In this document: positions 23,789-41,160 of the stretch, piece after piece
How positions within the stretch are numbered: position 1 is the stretch's first letter
Layout: the number at the start of each line of letters is the position of its first letter
Assembly (NCBI RefSeq): GCF_028476545.1
Contig: NW_026731568.1
Span: 679,501-743,500, forward strand
DNA length: 64,000 nt
Direction of reading: 5' to 3'
Source: Physella acuta
Lineage: Eukaryota > Mollusca > Gastropoda > Physidae
Made by a program: the position numbers and the translations under genes
Notes under the pieces: model-generated
The model's database searches: none
What the model was told of the DNA's origin: nothing
Seen by the model: only the letters and a program-made list of their open reading frames with translations

Positions 23789-26700
23789 GTCCGCATATAT
23801 ATATATCACATCATATCACATCAGAATCTTCAGCGATATATGGAGAACTTTTGTTTAAAATAATATGGTAGATGTTTTAAATGTATGACCACAATTTTAT
23901 TTAAAGAAAAAAAATAAAGGCGTATTCGAATGTAGAAAAATAGTTTTTATTATGCAATTGGAAAAGTATTTATAGTTTGGACAAGAGCGCATTTAACAAT
24001 GACGTCACTTAATATTTACACAAAAAGAGCACGAAACTAATGACGTCATCTTCCGAGTTTAGAATAAAAAGAAATGAACTATTTCATTCAAATATGATTT
24101 AGAGCTACGTACGGTATGAAATGTATACAATACGATTTTCTCGACCTAAACTATTATAAGTTTTTACTTTATCTATTCTGATTCTAGATATAGATCTACA
24201 TCTCGATTCTAGATCTAGACTAGATCTACGGAAAAACTAGACGTAGACGATAAGATCTGGATTTAGACTATCTACTCTAGATTCTATTCCCATAATAAAT
24301 TTCTATATTAAACTATTTTAAGCCTTAATTATTTGATACAAATCTTTGTTTAGCTATGGAATTGGCTAACTTGGGATAAAATGTACTTTGAAAGAATAGG
24401 GCTATTCGCGTAAGTTTAGTTTCTTCACCAAGAAAATCTTAATTTTTTTTCAATTTTTGTTAATATGTTGATAATAAAGTTGCCTATCGGGTCTAGGCGG
24501 GACATGGGGCAGGTAAAGTAGAGTTCACCTGTTTCTGTCTTTTTAGTATATGAAGGTATGGTATGTTCAGATCAATAACTATTTTATAAATTATTTTTCT
24601 CAAACAAGTTCAACATTATAAAATATATAGGCCTATAATTCACGTGAAACGGGTACCGATGGCTAGTGATTAAAAAACTGACAAACACCTTCAGGTTCTC
24701 CGTTAGTAATAATAAACGAGTGAATATATCGGCTAACATTAATGTGCGTGCTTTTTTATAAGATTTTATTTATTTCTTTTGTTTGTTTGTTTGTTCGTAT
24801 AAAACATGAAATACATTTATAAATAACTTTTTTTAATATAAACAAACTTGGCGACAATTTACGAGCCGACTATTTGGTCCCCATCTCTGACCCATCCTGC
24901 AACAATAAACTTTGGTGGGACAGTTCGAACAGTTAAAATGGCAATGTGTGAACGTGTTACGTGCCCACTATTTGGCTATCAAAGAGGAGCAACGAGTCAC
25001 AGAATTCATTAAAAATTTAAAGTTTTGCCTATATTTTACTCTACAGTTTGTGTAGTGGACTTTAATGTTTGTGGAAAAACGTGGTATAGTGACTGTAGAA
25101 TAAAGATAATCGTACAGTAGTATTTTTAGCGCAATTTCCATTCTGGAGAATTGCGTTTATTAACCCGTCATTTCTGGATGGATGGATGGATGGATGTGTG
25201 TTCGCAGCTTTAAGTCGTATCTCCTCCTCAACGAAGCAATATCGAGGACTAGTTCCAAAGCAATTATGTTAAGCAAGTTACGAGGATGATAGTGGGCCAA
25301 AAAAATTCTGGAATTCCTTCCTGGATTTCCCAGAAAAGCCAAAAAACCTCGAAAAACTGCAGTTTTTGGCCCATATCTCGGCAACCAGACCACTTAGCGA
25401 CTTGAAACATTTACCAATCGATTTCTGCCATAATTTAGAACAATATTACCGAAGAAAGTTTTCAAAAATATCTTTTCGTTCGGTCACAAAAAAAATTTTA
25501 AACTTACATTATACATAATACACTACAGTACTATATAATACTAGGCATGCGGCCCAGCTTCGCTTAGGCTTTCGAAAACATTGAGAATTTGAATGCTTAA
25601 TTAATTCGCCCGAGGGTCGGTCTACGACCTCAAGAGTTATGAAGAGGTTCCTCTGGGGACATTTTTTTTTTCGATTTATAGCTCATATAAGGCGCCGGGA
25701 AGTGCCCTATCGGACACCCGACAATCTAGATCTAGATCTAGAATCCTAATGGAAATTTTTTTTTAAGTTTAGCCCGAGCATAATAAAAAAAAATACATTA
25801 ATCAAGTTTATAGTACACTAACATCTCCGCTATTTAGGCACCTTATAAAATACTGAGAATGAAACACGTATTTTAAAATCTTAACTTACGCGAATATGCC
25901 TATTCTTTCAAATTAATTTTTTTATTCCAAATTAGCCAGTTCCAAACAAAGATTTTGTATAAAATAAATAAGTCTTGAAATAGTTTAGTCCTAATATAGA
26001 AATTTATTTTTGGAATAGATTTTAGAGAAGTTAGAGTCTAAATCTAGATCTTAGCGTCTACGTCTAGTTATTGCGTAGATTTAGATTTAGTCTAGATCTA
26101 GAATCTCTAGATCTAGAATCCAAATAAATAAAATAAATTTTATGAGTTTAGGCCGGAAAAATTGTATTATATACATTTCATGGTGTACGTAGATCTAAAT
26201 CAAATTTGAATGAAATAGTTTATTGCTTTTTATTGTAAACACGGCAGATGACGTCATTAGTTAATGTATAAACATTAGTGACGTCACAGTTTTATGCGTT
26301 CTTTTTCACATCTATAAATGCTTTTCAGGTTGCATAAATAATACTGTTTCTCTACATTCGAATACACCTTTACTTTTTATTTTTCTTCTTTAAATAAAAT
26401 TGTGGTTATACATTTAAAACATCTAACATATTATTTTCAACAAAAGTCCGTATAAAGGTATCCATATATCGCTGCCGATTCTGACGTGATGTCCGGCGAA
26501 AATATTTTGCGGAAAGAGAGAGAGAGAGAAAAGCGCACATGGGCTTTTATATATTAGGATAGCAATATAGTTATATGACTAAAAATCATTGCGCGCCTAC
26601 TGAACGTGATGGCGCAGCCATGGAACGTGATGACGCATCTTTTGAACGCGATGACGATTTAAAATTATTATGGATAACATAACGAAATTGCGCTTAAATT

Positions 26701-29700
26701 GTCACTAGACTTTTTAATTAACTTGTTTTACAAAACAAACATCAAGGCAAAAATTCACGAAAGTAAAATTTGAAACTTGAAAAAAAATATTAATTATGGT
26801 CGGTTGTGGAGTGTGGGCCCCCTAAAAGGTCTGGACCAACCCCGCCCCCGCACTGCGGGGTCTATCGACAGGGGGTCTGGAGATATGGTAGTTCTGTCCC
26901 TACCGATGACTGACCATTTATTACAGCGAAAAAGTATTTTTAAAGCAAAAAATTAATATCCATGCTAAAATAATAGAAAGCCCAGCTTAGAATACATGGA
27001 GATAAAAGAATGGAGTAAGCGTTGTGACTCTAATACCGACTGTAAGGACGTCAGGAATCTGGTACACGTATACACCAACAAACTTGTAGAGGTTAGTTAT
27101 GACAGGCAAGTTTAATCTTCTGCATTTTGATTCTCTCTTCGCACCAATCTTCACCTTTCACTTCAACTTTCAACTTTTCTCCCCATTTATTCCTACACAC
27201 ATCCTTTCTCCCGCTCACTACACAACCGCTGTCACTCGACCAGTCGCTTCCATTGTACCCTAGTTTACTTCGTACAACAACATACACGTCAACACACCTG
27301 GCCTCGCGTATTGATACATGATACAAATACACACACGCAGTGATCCGTCGCATGTATACACCTTTCATCCAGATAATATCCCCACATCGCCATACATAAT
27401 GGTTGATAATTTTTCCTGTAGGCTGGTAATAGAAATATTTCATTTTGGTATTTTAGGCCAGACACCACAGATGAAACCATGGTTTCATATTGTTTAATAA
27501 ATCTGTATGTTTTTTGTTTTAAACTACAGATAAAATGTCGCTTCTACAAGTCATGTTTGATATGGCACCACGAAAAGGATTGAAAATTCACACCTTTTCA
27601 AACTTCTATAACTTTGCTCTAAAAAAAAACGGGAGTGGTCTCCCCTAAACTTTCTCGAATATTCTTATATAAAACAACAGAGGATGGGAACTCGGGCTAT
27701 AGAAATGATTTTTAATCCATTTTAAATACTTAAAGTTTTAAAAATAGAATAAAATCTCGTAGACAAAAGAATTGAACACCAAGTGAACGCCAAATAAAAA
27801 AGTGCATAATAGTGCGCAATATTATTAGTACTTTAAAACTTTACATTCGTTTTTTGAGAAATCGGAAGTAGAGCGTAAATTACTACTTCCGTTCAACGGA
27901 AATTACTCAAAATTTAACAGAAGGTAGAAAATTGGATATTTTACTCACATATGAAACTTCATTTACTTATCTGAAATAGTACTCAAGTTATAGGCTTTTG
28001 AAAAATTCAAAGTAGAAAAAGTACCACCTCCGGTTATCGGAAATCGCTCAAAAGTTGATACGGATCTACGATTTTGATAAAATACTTATATATGAAATTT
28101 CATCAAGCTAGCTGTAACGGTACTCAAGTAATCGTGTTTACACACAGACACACACAGACATACACACAGACACACAGACATACGGACAGAATTGCAAAGC
28201 CCAGTTTTTCAGACTGGATTACGCATAAAGCCTTTTAATTTTGATAAATCTGGATTGATATTTTTTGCCCGATTAAACTAAGTCCTCTATACTTCGGATG
28301 TGAAGAAGGACTGAGGTGTAATATGGTGAAAATTGCTAAAATTTCAAGTGATTTTTGTGCACGATTACAATACTTTCTCTATACTTCGTATATACGAGAA
28401 AGTAAAAAATACAACTTTATTATACATTTATTTTTTCATATAAAACTAAACTTATCTACTTTTTTTTTATTTGATAGGTAGTATGCCTTTATTAAACCCA
28501 TTTTTCTTAGCCATAGCGATTTGATTTTTGTATCAAAATGGAAAATTGAGAAAAAGTAAAAAGTAGGGTGAGAAGTGAACGGTTCCTCTTTCAGTAAACT
28601 GTAAAAGACTTGTATTTTTATGGCGGAGTCATTTAAATAATGATATACATGTTGCTTTCTTTTGTAAGTTTTAGATAGTTACAGTGTTTCTTCCAGACTT
28701 TTTTCTCCGGGTGGGTGGGGGTGGGCACTTGTTATTTTCGGCGGGCGGTCAACATTTTCCGGGGGGACGACGACGACACTGGTAAAAGTATATTTTCTTT
28801 ATAAATTCCATTTCGTTCGGGGGGGGCGATAGAGTTTCTTTAGGGGGATAGAGTGCCCCCCCCCCCCCGAAGAGATGCCTGGAAGAAACTCTGGATAGGT
28901 AAAGAATTTACTACTATTAATTACATATCGTACTATTCGAGTGCTATTCACAGAATAACTATTAGCAAACCAGCTGATGTTCTGTTTGTTGGCCGGTGTA
29001 CTCACATCAATAAAATGTGTATGCCTACTTAAACTTTAATAAGTTTATTGATACAATTATATTACACCCCCCCCCCACCTGTGTTTAACTGTGATTAAAG
29101 GTTTTAGCTTATAAATCGCGCCATCTAATGTTTAGTTTAATTTAATACTAATGAATAAGATCCGTTTTCACTGTGATTTTAAACTAACGCCAAAAAAGCA
29201 ATTAAATAAAAATGCAGCTATTATAAATCTTGGAGAAATAAACATTCAAGTGATGACATCCATATGAAATCGACTTTTGCGGACTTATGCGAACTGATGG
29301 AGCGCATATGGGTTTGACTCTATTATGGGGACATCTGTGGACATCTGAGTGTTAAATTTAACCTGAATGCACTTATTGGCTATGCAGTTATCCTGCCTGA
29401 AGGTACGCACACTTTAAAACTTAAGTACATAGACACATACAGCTTTTTACTTACATATTTACATATTTCACTATTGTCTGAGACTCAACACCAACTGAAT
29501 AATAGCAAAATAAAAACGGTTCAGTCAGCAATGGCCGGTGACGTGCATTTTTTTGCACAGCACAGCATCCAATCTAGATTTTCCTGGTCAATAATCGAAA
29601 GTCTTAAATTTACTTTGAACTGTATAATATTCATTGTATTATTCTACTGGTTTAGACTTTACTTAATAAATATTTTTACGTCATTTATACTGTTACTGTA

Positions 29701-29899
29701 ATGCTAAAATTAGTATGAAAGTTTGTAACCTAATAGATACTTGCCGTTAGCTCTGAGTATATAGGCCGTTTTAGACTCTAAAACGTAATGTTAGCTTTAG
29801 CGTATCAATTTTTCAAAATACATCTTTTGAAAGCCGAAAAAATTTACCTGTATTTGATTTCCATATGAAGAAAAAGCAGAAACCTATAGTTAATAACAT
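18720..29899 (-). CDS. IgR-2: two-Ig transmembrane receptor with tyrosine-rich tail, 488 aa
   Basis: Eight exons: signal 29848-29899; Ig1a 23360-23556; Ig1b 22969-23191; Ig2a 22655-22767; Ig2b 22292-22556; stalk 21937-21972; transmembrane 20787-20888; tail 18720-19198. They sum to 1467 nt in one open frame with GT-AG sites. Predicted protein: leader 1-17, Ig1 18-157 (first Cys in TVTCDAS, Trp in IGWTAG, last Cys in DAGLFFC), Ig2 158-283 (MTC, FTWKYG, DGYTYVC), short stalk, one membrane helix about 303-327 (GVGVG), cytoplasmic tail 330-488. Tail motifs: Y362 and Y372 six residues apart (YVQV, YVEV; ITAM-like with Val), Y405 (YSSV), Y432 in IHYNSL (fits the ITIM consensus), Y460 (YTNV, Grb2-type), Y464, Y472, Y479. 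It is probably a cell-surface receptor signalling through SH2 proteins; ligand unknown. The first intron is 6.3 kb and full of elements. The weakest point is linking the signal exon to Ig1a across it. Confidence 0.8.
19245..19966 (+). repeat. ~700-bp interspersed repeat, copy 1 of a tandem pair
   Basis: It begins with a hairpin end (actttctc...gagaaagt around 19249-19280) and finishes with 'ggggagatcactcccg'. Inside, a block of about 135 bp starting 'aacttgagtaccgtt' is repeated, diverged, as 'aacttgagtactatttcag'. It contains a (CT)/(GT) microsatellite at 19379-19425 and lies in the intron between the IgR-2 membrane and tail exons. Confidence 0.8.
19967..20668 (+). repeat. ~700-bp interspersed repeat, copy 2 of a tandem pair
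   Basis: It follows copy 1 head to tail with the same ends ('tactttctagtatacagag' and 'ggggagatcactcccg') and the same internal dimer. The homologous introns of IgR-1 and IgR-3 have no copy, so the pair inserted after the duplication. Confidence 0.8.
21382..21655 (+). mobile_element. tRNA-derived SINE
   Basis: An A-box-like 'tctagcggtagagagc' and a B-box-like 'gattccgggttcaagtc' lie about 40 bases apart, as in an RNA polymerase III promoter. A tRNA-unrelated body follows (…cgtccctgagtcc…ggcatagtgctgaccacac…). The flanks 'aactaccacag' and 'aactactacaacag' suggest a target duplication; the IgR-3 homologue at about 35530 has the empty site. It lies in the intron between stalk and membrane exons. 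Confidence 0.8.
24485..24560 (-). mobile_element. SINE-tail fragment
   Basis: On the minus strand it reads 'agaaacaggtgaactctact' and then a 'catgtcccgcc'-type end, like the fragment at 11640-11720. It sits in the core of the fold-back element. Confidence 0.5.
25128..25505 (+). mobile_element. Truncated copy of the hairpin-ended element
   Basis: Left end TTTTAGCGCAATTTCC, followed by a hairpin partner 'ggagaattgcg' and a (ATGG)n run, matches the fuller copy at 56988-57641. The right end is missing here. Confidence 0.7.
26572..27620. other. Intron sequence with mixed repeat fragments
   Basis: 26572-26660 is an inverted copy of part of the 57400-57530 segment. 26685-26905 matches the right half of the hAT element at 58492-59391. 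A 116-codon minus frame at 27093-27443 contains several Cys (…GCVVSGRKDVC…EDWCEERIK…) and resembles nothing I can name; it may be chance. This is part of IgR-2 intron 1. Confidence 0.4.
27627..28409 (-). repeat. ~700-bp interspersed repeat, full-length copy
   Basis: It reads on the minus strand from the hairpin end near 28400 (tactttctctatacttcg on the plus strand) to 'gggagtggtctcccctaaac' at 27630. The internal dimer is clear. It lies in IgR-2 intron 1. Confidence 0.8.
28682..28893. mobile_element. hAT-type element, CAGTGTTTCTTCCAG family
   Basis: Left end CAGTGTTTCTTCCAG and right end CTGGAAGAAACTCTG are inverted repeats. An 8-bp target duplication flanks them: gatagtta and gataggta (one mismatch). 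The interior is rich in G and C runs. Relatives are at 50741-50879 and, cut by the window edge, at 63945-64000. Confidence 0.85.
28894..29846. other. Intron 1 of IgR-2, proximal part
   Basis: Unremarkable AT-rich sequence with a poly-C run at about 29067. No exon of the family or other gene is seen. Confidence 0.45.
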
Positions 29900-30910
29900 G
29901 GTTTGTTAAGTATTTCTAAGAAACCCCAAATGTGTTCTTTCAATAGTATCAGGTGTGTGTCGCCGTCAAATCCTGCGAGAACAACTGTTCAATGAAAACC
30001 TTAGCTGTAAAGCCAGGCTGACGGTATGAAAGCTGTGTTAATAAACACGTCAGTTCCAAGCCTCTGTCTGATATAGACTGCTGCAAGCAGGAAATAGATT
30101 ATTTCACACACTGCAGTAAATGTTCAGTAGATTCTTCTCACACAGCAGGGTAAATGTAAATATTGAAGTGATATTATTTGCCTTCTTTAGTAAGGGAAAT
30201 TACTTGCCCTATTATGGAATGCCCAATCTTAAGGCAACTAAAAAATATAATTAATTGAAATACAACACATTTAAATAGGTATCATTAAATACAAGTATTT
30301 GGAAGTATTTTTTACTATCACAAAATTTTTGCGACAATTTAACGAACTCAAAAATATAGGCAGTAGCTTAGGTCCAAGTAGCAATATAGGTCTACAGATT
30401 GCAATATACAGGCCTGAAACTGACGATGTTGATATTATACTATAACTTAAAAACTACAAAAAAAAACTCAGACGTTTTGATGTTGATGTATCCCATATAA
30501 ACACCAGGAACATACGTCAACAGAGCGTACATTTAACTATATGTAGATAAAATAAGGTAATATTTGGAGGCCGGCCAACTTTTTCTCTAAAGATGTTACT
30601 GTAGTAACACATCACAAGTAACTCAATTTTACACTACACCAATCAAATACATTCGTAAATATGTTTTAGACGCTAACAATATTTACTTGTAACAAAAGTA
30701 AACACTCACCTGGTGTGTTTCTTCAGAAGAAAAAAACTTTTTCTGATCCTTATATATCACTAATTAATATAAAGATACGATTTATTGTTTTAATCACCAC
30801 TGCAGGGTGTAACTCATAGTTTTTTTTAAAGTAACGAGTTATCTCCGCTGTGTTCCAAAATAATATTTGGTTACCTCCCTTGCTTATGAAAACATTTTTA
30901 AAGTATTTCA
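29900..30910 (-). promoter_or_regulatory. 5' flank of IgR-2
   Basis: Weakly similar to the proximal flanks of the other copies (…gtcgccgtcaaatcc…, …aagccaggctgacgg…). It is more diverged near the start codon than IgR-1, IgR-3 or IgR-4. 30340-30750 matches 14570-14950 closely. No TATA box can be assigned. Confidence 0.35.
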
Positions 30911-30914
30911 CGTG

Positions 30915-31110
30915 CTCATGTACAATTTGAGTTCGAATCCGGGTTCAAGCCAGTAGGCCGTCCCTGAGTCCATCCAGCTCTGATGGGTACCTAACTCACG
31001 AAGTAAAGGCGGCTAGGCATAGTGCTGACCACACTATCCCTTCATCTGCCGAGGTCACAGAAACAAGTGAACTCTAATTCACTTGCCCCAGAGACCGTCA
31101 GGTTTACTTG
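30915..31110 (+). mobile_element. 5'-truncated SINE
   Basis: It matches the B-box and body of 21382-21655 ('aatccgggttcaagccag', 'ggcatagtgctgaccacac', 'gaccgtcaggttt') and lacks the A-box end. Confidence 0.75.
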
Positions 31111-34100
31111 CTATGTACAATTTAGTATATACTCATTATACAATGGTTGTGTTTATGTAATATATTTTTAACTAAGCTTAATAAATTCGACATATTTGCT
31201 TGCTTTTTTTTAAATTTCTTTTTGGTTAATTATCACCTGACAAAACAAAAACAACCTTTCATCCTTTTATAATAAATGTCACACCGTGGCAAATGATTTG
31301 CTATTTCAGCTGACTCACATGTTTTCTTCTTCCATTCAGTAAAAAAAATAGCACTCTCTTTGGCATATTTTAATTGCTATGTGTAAACCAACTTCAACTG
31401 TTTCAATTATAAACATTTTCTTATAAATTATGTAACACCCTATCCAACTTTAATAACTACATCCCAGAGGTTTTTTTAACAGTGTTAATTTTTGATAATT
31501 TGCTTGCTTTATAAAACTACAATAAACTATGACACCTGGGATTACCACGCATGGTGACACCCAACTTAGTGGTGACTCAGAAAGTAATTAAGGCGAGGCC
31601 AGTTATTGTTTTTTTTTAATTGCAAACCCTTTTTAGCCAAAGACAACTCAACATTTAGAATATGAAACTGATAATTGTCCTAAGATATGAAAAAACGTGG
31701 TTTGTGTGCCTAAAAACTTTAAAAAACAAAAGCAAAAAAAAATCCAACAACATTGTGATACTCAGTCTCGTCAACTTAACACTAGTATTGTTTTAAGACA
31801 ATTTTACTGGCACATGACATTGTGACCTATATTCCACACTAAAGAAAAAAATATTCTTAAGGGCATCTTGGATTTTTATCTAACCTTTAGGGCCTTAATT
31901 TTTTTCACTTCCTGGTTCAACGTTAACAAGATTTGTTGTTGTTTTTCTGATTCTTAATACAAAGTTTAAAATATATTTAATACAATGTTTGTTTTATACT
32001 TGGTTTTATAACTAATGACTTTGTAAAACCGAAATTTGTAAGTTAATAAATAAAAGCAAACACATTTAGTCCTTATTCGACTGTAGGCCGATTTTATGTC
32101 TAAACCAGCTGAACACCATGTGAATAACCAACAAATGGCGGGTTAGTGAAAACTAAAGCTTTGACAAACCTCTACACTTAAAGCCAGACTAGCGGTGTAA
32201 AGTAAAAGCTGTGTTACCCTCCCTCGGGTCGAACCTTTGTTTGATATACAATCAGAAACTCGGATTATTGTCTCTCACACCACTAAGTTAGAATAATTGT
32301 AACAATTTGTGTAAATGACTTAGTAGGTAAGTTATTATTTTAGAATTAGTATAGGGTAGTTTCTGTTCAAATAAATGGAAAAGGGGGCGGATAGACATGT
32401 GAAAGACGGGTTTATGTGGCGTAGTGTAGCTAATTGGCTTAGTTCGTATGTCGGTATCCAACTGGAAATAAATAATCATTATTTAATAAATAAATAATAT
32501 TTACTTTTCTCGTTTCGTGTCGTCATTTTATCCGCATGAACAAACCCAGAAAATAAATCTAAAAAAAAAAAACATAAATGTAAAATTAAATTTTAGACAT
32601 TCTTATGACCGGATTTGCAACTAGTAAGCTATAAAAAGTAACAAGTATGCTATATATTAAGGTGATTTAAAGAAGTGTCAATTTAATACTGCCCTTTAAA
32701 ATTGTTATAACATTAATATGATGCTGACTACTTGTCTGTGTAAGGATTTAAGGACCATTGGTAAAATTAATTAACAAAAATAACTGCATGAGTAGGCTAC
32801 ATTTAAATTTACAGCCCCAAAAATGAAACAAGGAGCACGAGCGAGGGAGGTGTAACCACGCTCAGGTCATATCTACCTGGGTCTTGCCACATGCAAGGCT
32901 TAAGTACAGCAGACACACACTCAAGGTGACTAGGCAAACATACGTAAATATACTTGTATACGCAGCAGGACATTAAACAAACCGACCCCCCAACCCCACC
33001 CCTAGTCAATTACACCATTTAGATTTTTTCATTACCTCTACCCGTCTTTACCATCCCCCCCTCCCACCTTATAAATTTCCCCAACCATTACAATTACCTC
33101 TTTATATAAAAAAAACTCCAAAGGGTTCTCTATAAGTTTGACTGCTTGCTAGCTCTCTCCGCTTGAAAGCTCATGAAAATTCATGATTCAAGGTTGCGTT
33201 GAATAAACTTTTGGACACATTCACTTACATAATATATTATCTTCTATCGCAGTTTCACCCCCACCCCACCTAACTACAGGCACTACTAGCTACTGCGAAA
33301 GTGTTACAGATTAAAAATTGAAACAATGTTGATCCATGTCAAATTAATTTTATTAAAATTCACATTTTAAATTTAAAATTAAAATTTAGTATTATTGATT
33401 TATATTGCGCACTAATTGACCCACCCGATAAATTGACTGTATATTATTGACTGATTAACAAGCACGTATAAACATGAGAATCTACGTGTAGTTTGTAATT
33501 ATGGCAGATCTAACCCCAGCCTTGATGAGTACAACAGGTCATTGACCCAAGCCGAGAAGATAAGTGAAATATTAAATTGTGTTTTAGTAAAAGATTCAAC
33601 GTTGTGCTCATCAAAATCATGAGATCACTTACATATTTCACAGACTTATGCTGTTATTACAGAAGTTAAGTTTGTTTTATTTACTAGTTTCGGTGTATTT
33701 AAAATCATTACTATAAAGGTTTTTATATTTGTCTAAATAAAGTGTAAATCTTGATTCTACAAATTTTAACGTGGTAGTGTTAGGCTTGTCGACTTTAAAA
33801 ATAATTATCTGGTTTATGTTCTATTGGGTGTTGAGACCACTAACTTATCAACAAGAAAAATAATGATGATTTAACTTTACTTATTGATTTAACTTTTTAA
33901 AAACGGTTATAACAGTAGCCACAACGGCCTTTTTCACATTGGCATTTTTGTTTTAAACATAATATCATTTTAATAATAATTGGAATCCATATATTATACA
34001 ATGCTGCAAAATCTACGGCCGCAAATCGCACAAAATGAAAGGTTATGGTTGAGGCCCCACAAGGAGTAGAGAGAATTAAATCAAGTAAGTTAAGTCATAT

Positions 34101-34130
34101 CATATACAAGTAAGTTAAGTCATATCATAC
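31111..34130. other. Array flank between IgR-2 and IgR-3
   Basis: 31111-32050 matches 12300-13270 and 15140-16110, but the signal exon is deleted at about 32050. 32845-33010 matches the conserved block at 17240-17400. 33200-34130 is the IgR-3 3' flank with the conserved ATTAAA at 33969-33974 (minus). No complete gene is present. Confidence 0.5.
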
Positions 34131-39948
<5,818 letters not shown>

Positions 39949-40270
39949 GTTTTGGAAAGTATTTCACTCAAGTCCACTCTGTGTGCAGCCAGCTAGGCCT
40001 GTCGTGTGTCGCCGTCAAATGGTGGGTAACTCGACTGGTCTATGGGGAATAAGCTGAGTTTAGCATTCATAAAGACATAAAGCCAGGCTGGCGGTGTGAC
40101 GTGAATGTTGCGTAAAGCATGATAGATCTAACCTCTTTATGATATATACTGTCATACAAGCAGGGAATAGATTCGTCTCACACAGAAGGTAGATGTTAGA
40201 TTCTTGTCACTGTAGATGTTAGATTCTTGTAACACACCAGGGTAGTTGTAAATATTTAAGTGAAATTATC
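39949..40270 (-). promoter_or_regulatory. Conserved 5' flank of IgR-3
   Basis: Conserved with 5461-5700, 13999-14250 and 49051-49310, the best-conserved non-coding block in the array. It contains TGACGTGAAT near 40097, a CRE/ATF-like half site also kept in the IgR-4 flank (about 49201). It is probably 5' UTR and promoter. Confidence 0.45.
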
Positions 40271-40274
40271 TGCT

Positions 40275-40535
40275 TTATTTAGTAAGGGAACTAACTTGCC
40301 TGATTTAGTAAGGGAATTAACTTGCTTTATTTAGTTAGAGAACTAACGCCTTATTTAGTTAGAGAACTAACTTCCCTTATTTAGTAAGGGAACTAGCTTG
40401 CCTTATTTAGTAAGGGAACTAACTTGCCTTATTTAGTAAGGGAACTAACGTGCCTTGTTTGGTAAGCGAACTAACTTGCCTTATTTAGTAAGGGAACTAA
40501 CTTGCCTTATTTAGTAAGGGAACTATTTTGCCTAG
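40275..40535. repeat. Tandem repeat, ~31-bp unit, about 9 copies
   Basis: The unit is 'ttagtaagggaactaacttg' plus about 11 bases, with small variations. It has the same seed as 14310-14412 but a different period. Confidence 0.85.
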
Positions 40536-40539
40536 TTTA

Positions 40540-41160
40540 AGTCAAGTAGATAGAGGTTAGCAGAAACAGACTATAGATAGTTGGGTAGAGAGACCAATGG
40601 ACGTACAGGAGCTGACCGGTCACGTGGGACGGTCAGCTGACCACTGAAGCGTGGGTCAGTAGTTAGATCAGTGCAGTTGATAGAGAACTAGCGAGGAGAG
40701 CAGAAGGTGTTTTGTATCGTTTAGAGACGGAAATAATTATGTAGAGCTAGGTAGCAAGTTAGAATGCAGTGTGGTAGGATTGGCCATGGGAGTGCTTAGT
40801 TAGTAGTAGTAGTGAGATCGGCGGCGGACTTGGTGTTAGGTGTTAGAGACAGTCGAGATGTGTAGGGCTAGAGTTAGGTAGAGAATTAGTGGTAGATCGT
40901 GAGGTAGAAACGGTCCGATAGGTAGATCTAGGAAACGGTAGACAGTAGTAGTAGAGAGTATAGAATAGGCTAGTTCGGACTTGTGTGTGTTAATTCCAAA
41001 CTATAACCAGGCTGGTATTATCTTAATCACCCCACTCACACATTCGGTGGTGGTTGCTGTTTATCCCCCCTCACAACTGGCGGGCGAGAAGATTCTTCCA
41101 TTTCCCCACTGTCACAACTGGTAGAGCAACGGAAAACCATCGAAACCATCCCCCCTCACA
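40540..41160 (+). mobile_element. Possible solo-LTR-like insertion
   Basis: A foreign block interrupts homology between the array copies. It is purine-rich with many 'gtag' steps and ends in 'cccctcacaACTGGCGGGCGAG', like an LTR end (CA) followed by a TGG-type primer-binding site. No second LTR and no coding part is seen, so it is an old fragment at most. Boundaries are approximate. Confidence 0.35.

Larger units (their letters stand above)
23707..26571. mobile_element. Fold-back element with ~700-bp inverted arms
   Basis: The left arm (about 23707-24440) and right arm (about 25880-26571) are inverted copies. 'agcacatgtgcgcac' plus (CT)n on the left pairs with (GA)n plus 'gcgcacatgggct' on the right, and the innermost matched parts are 'gggctattcgcgtaag' against 'cttacgcgaatatgcc'. 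Ends read ATCCT and AGGAT. Both arms hold TGACGTCA-type palindromes (24000-24045 and 26250-26285). The core carries other repeats and no transposase. It lies in intron 1 of IgR-2. Single arms occur at 11931-12205 and 42650-43075. Confidence 0.7.

Noticed and set aside
22230-23809. Separate small genes at each short Ig-like frame (22230-22481, 22610-22828, 22955-23254, 23321-23809)
   Set aside because: They are consecutive exons of one spliced gene with matching phases; the apparent Met starts and extensions run into introns.
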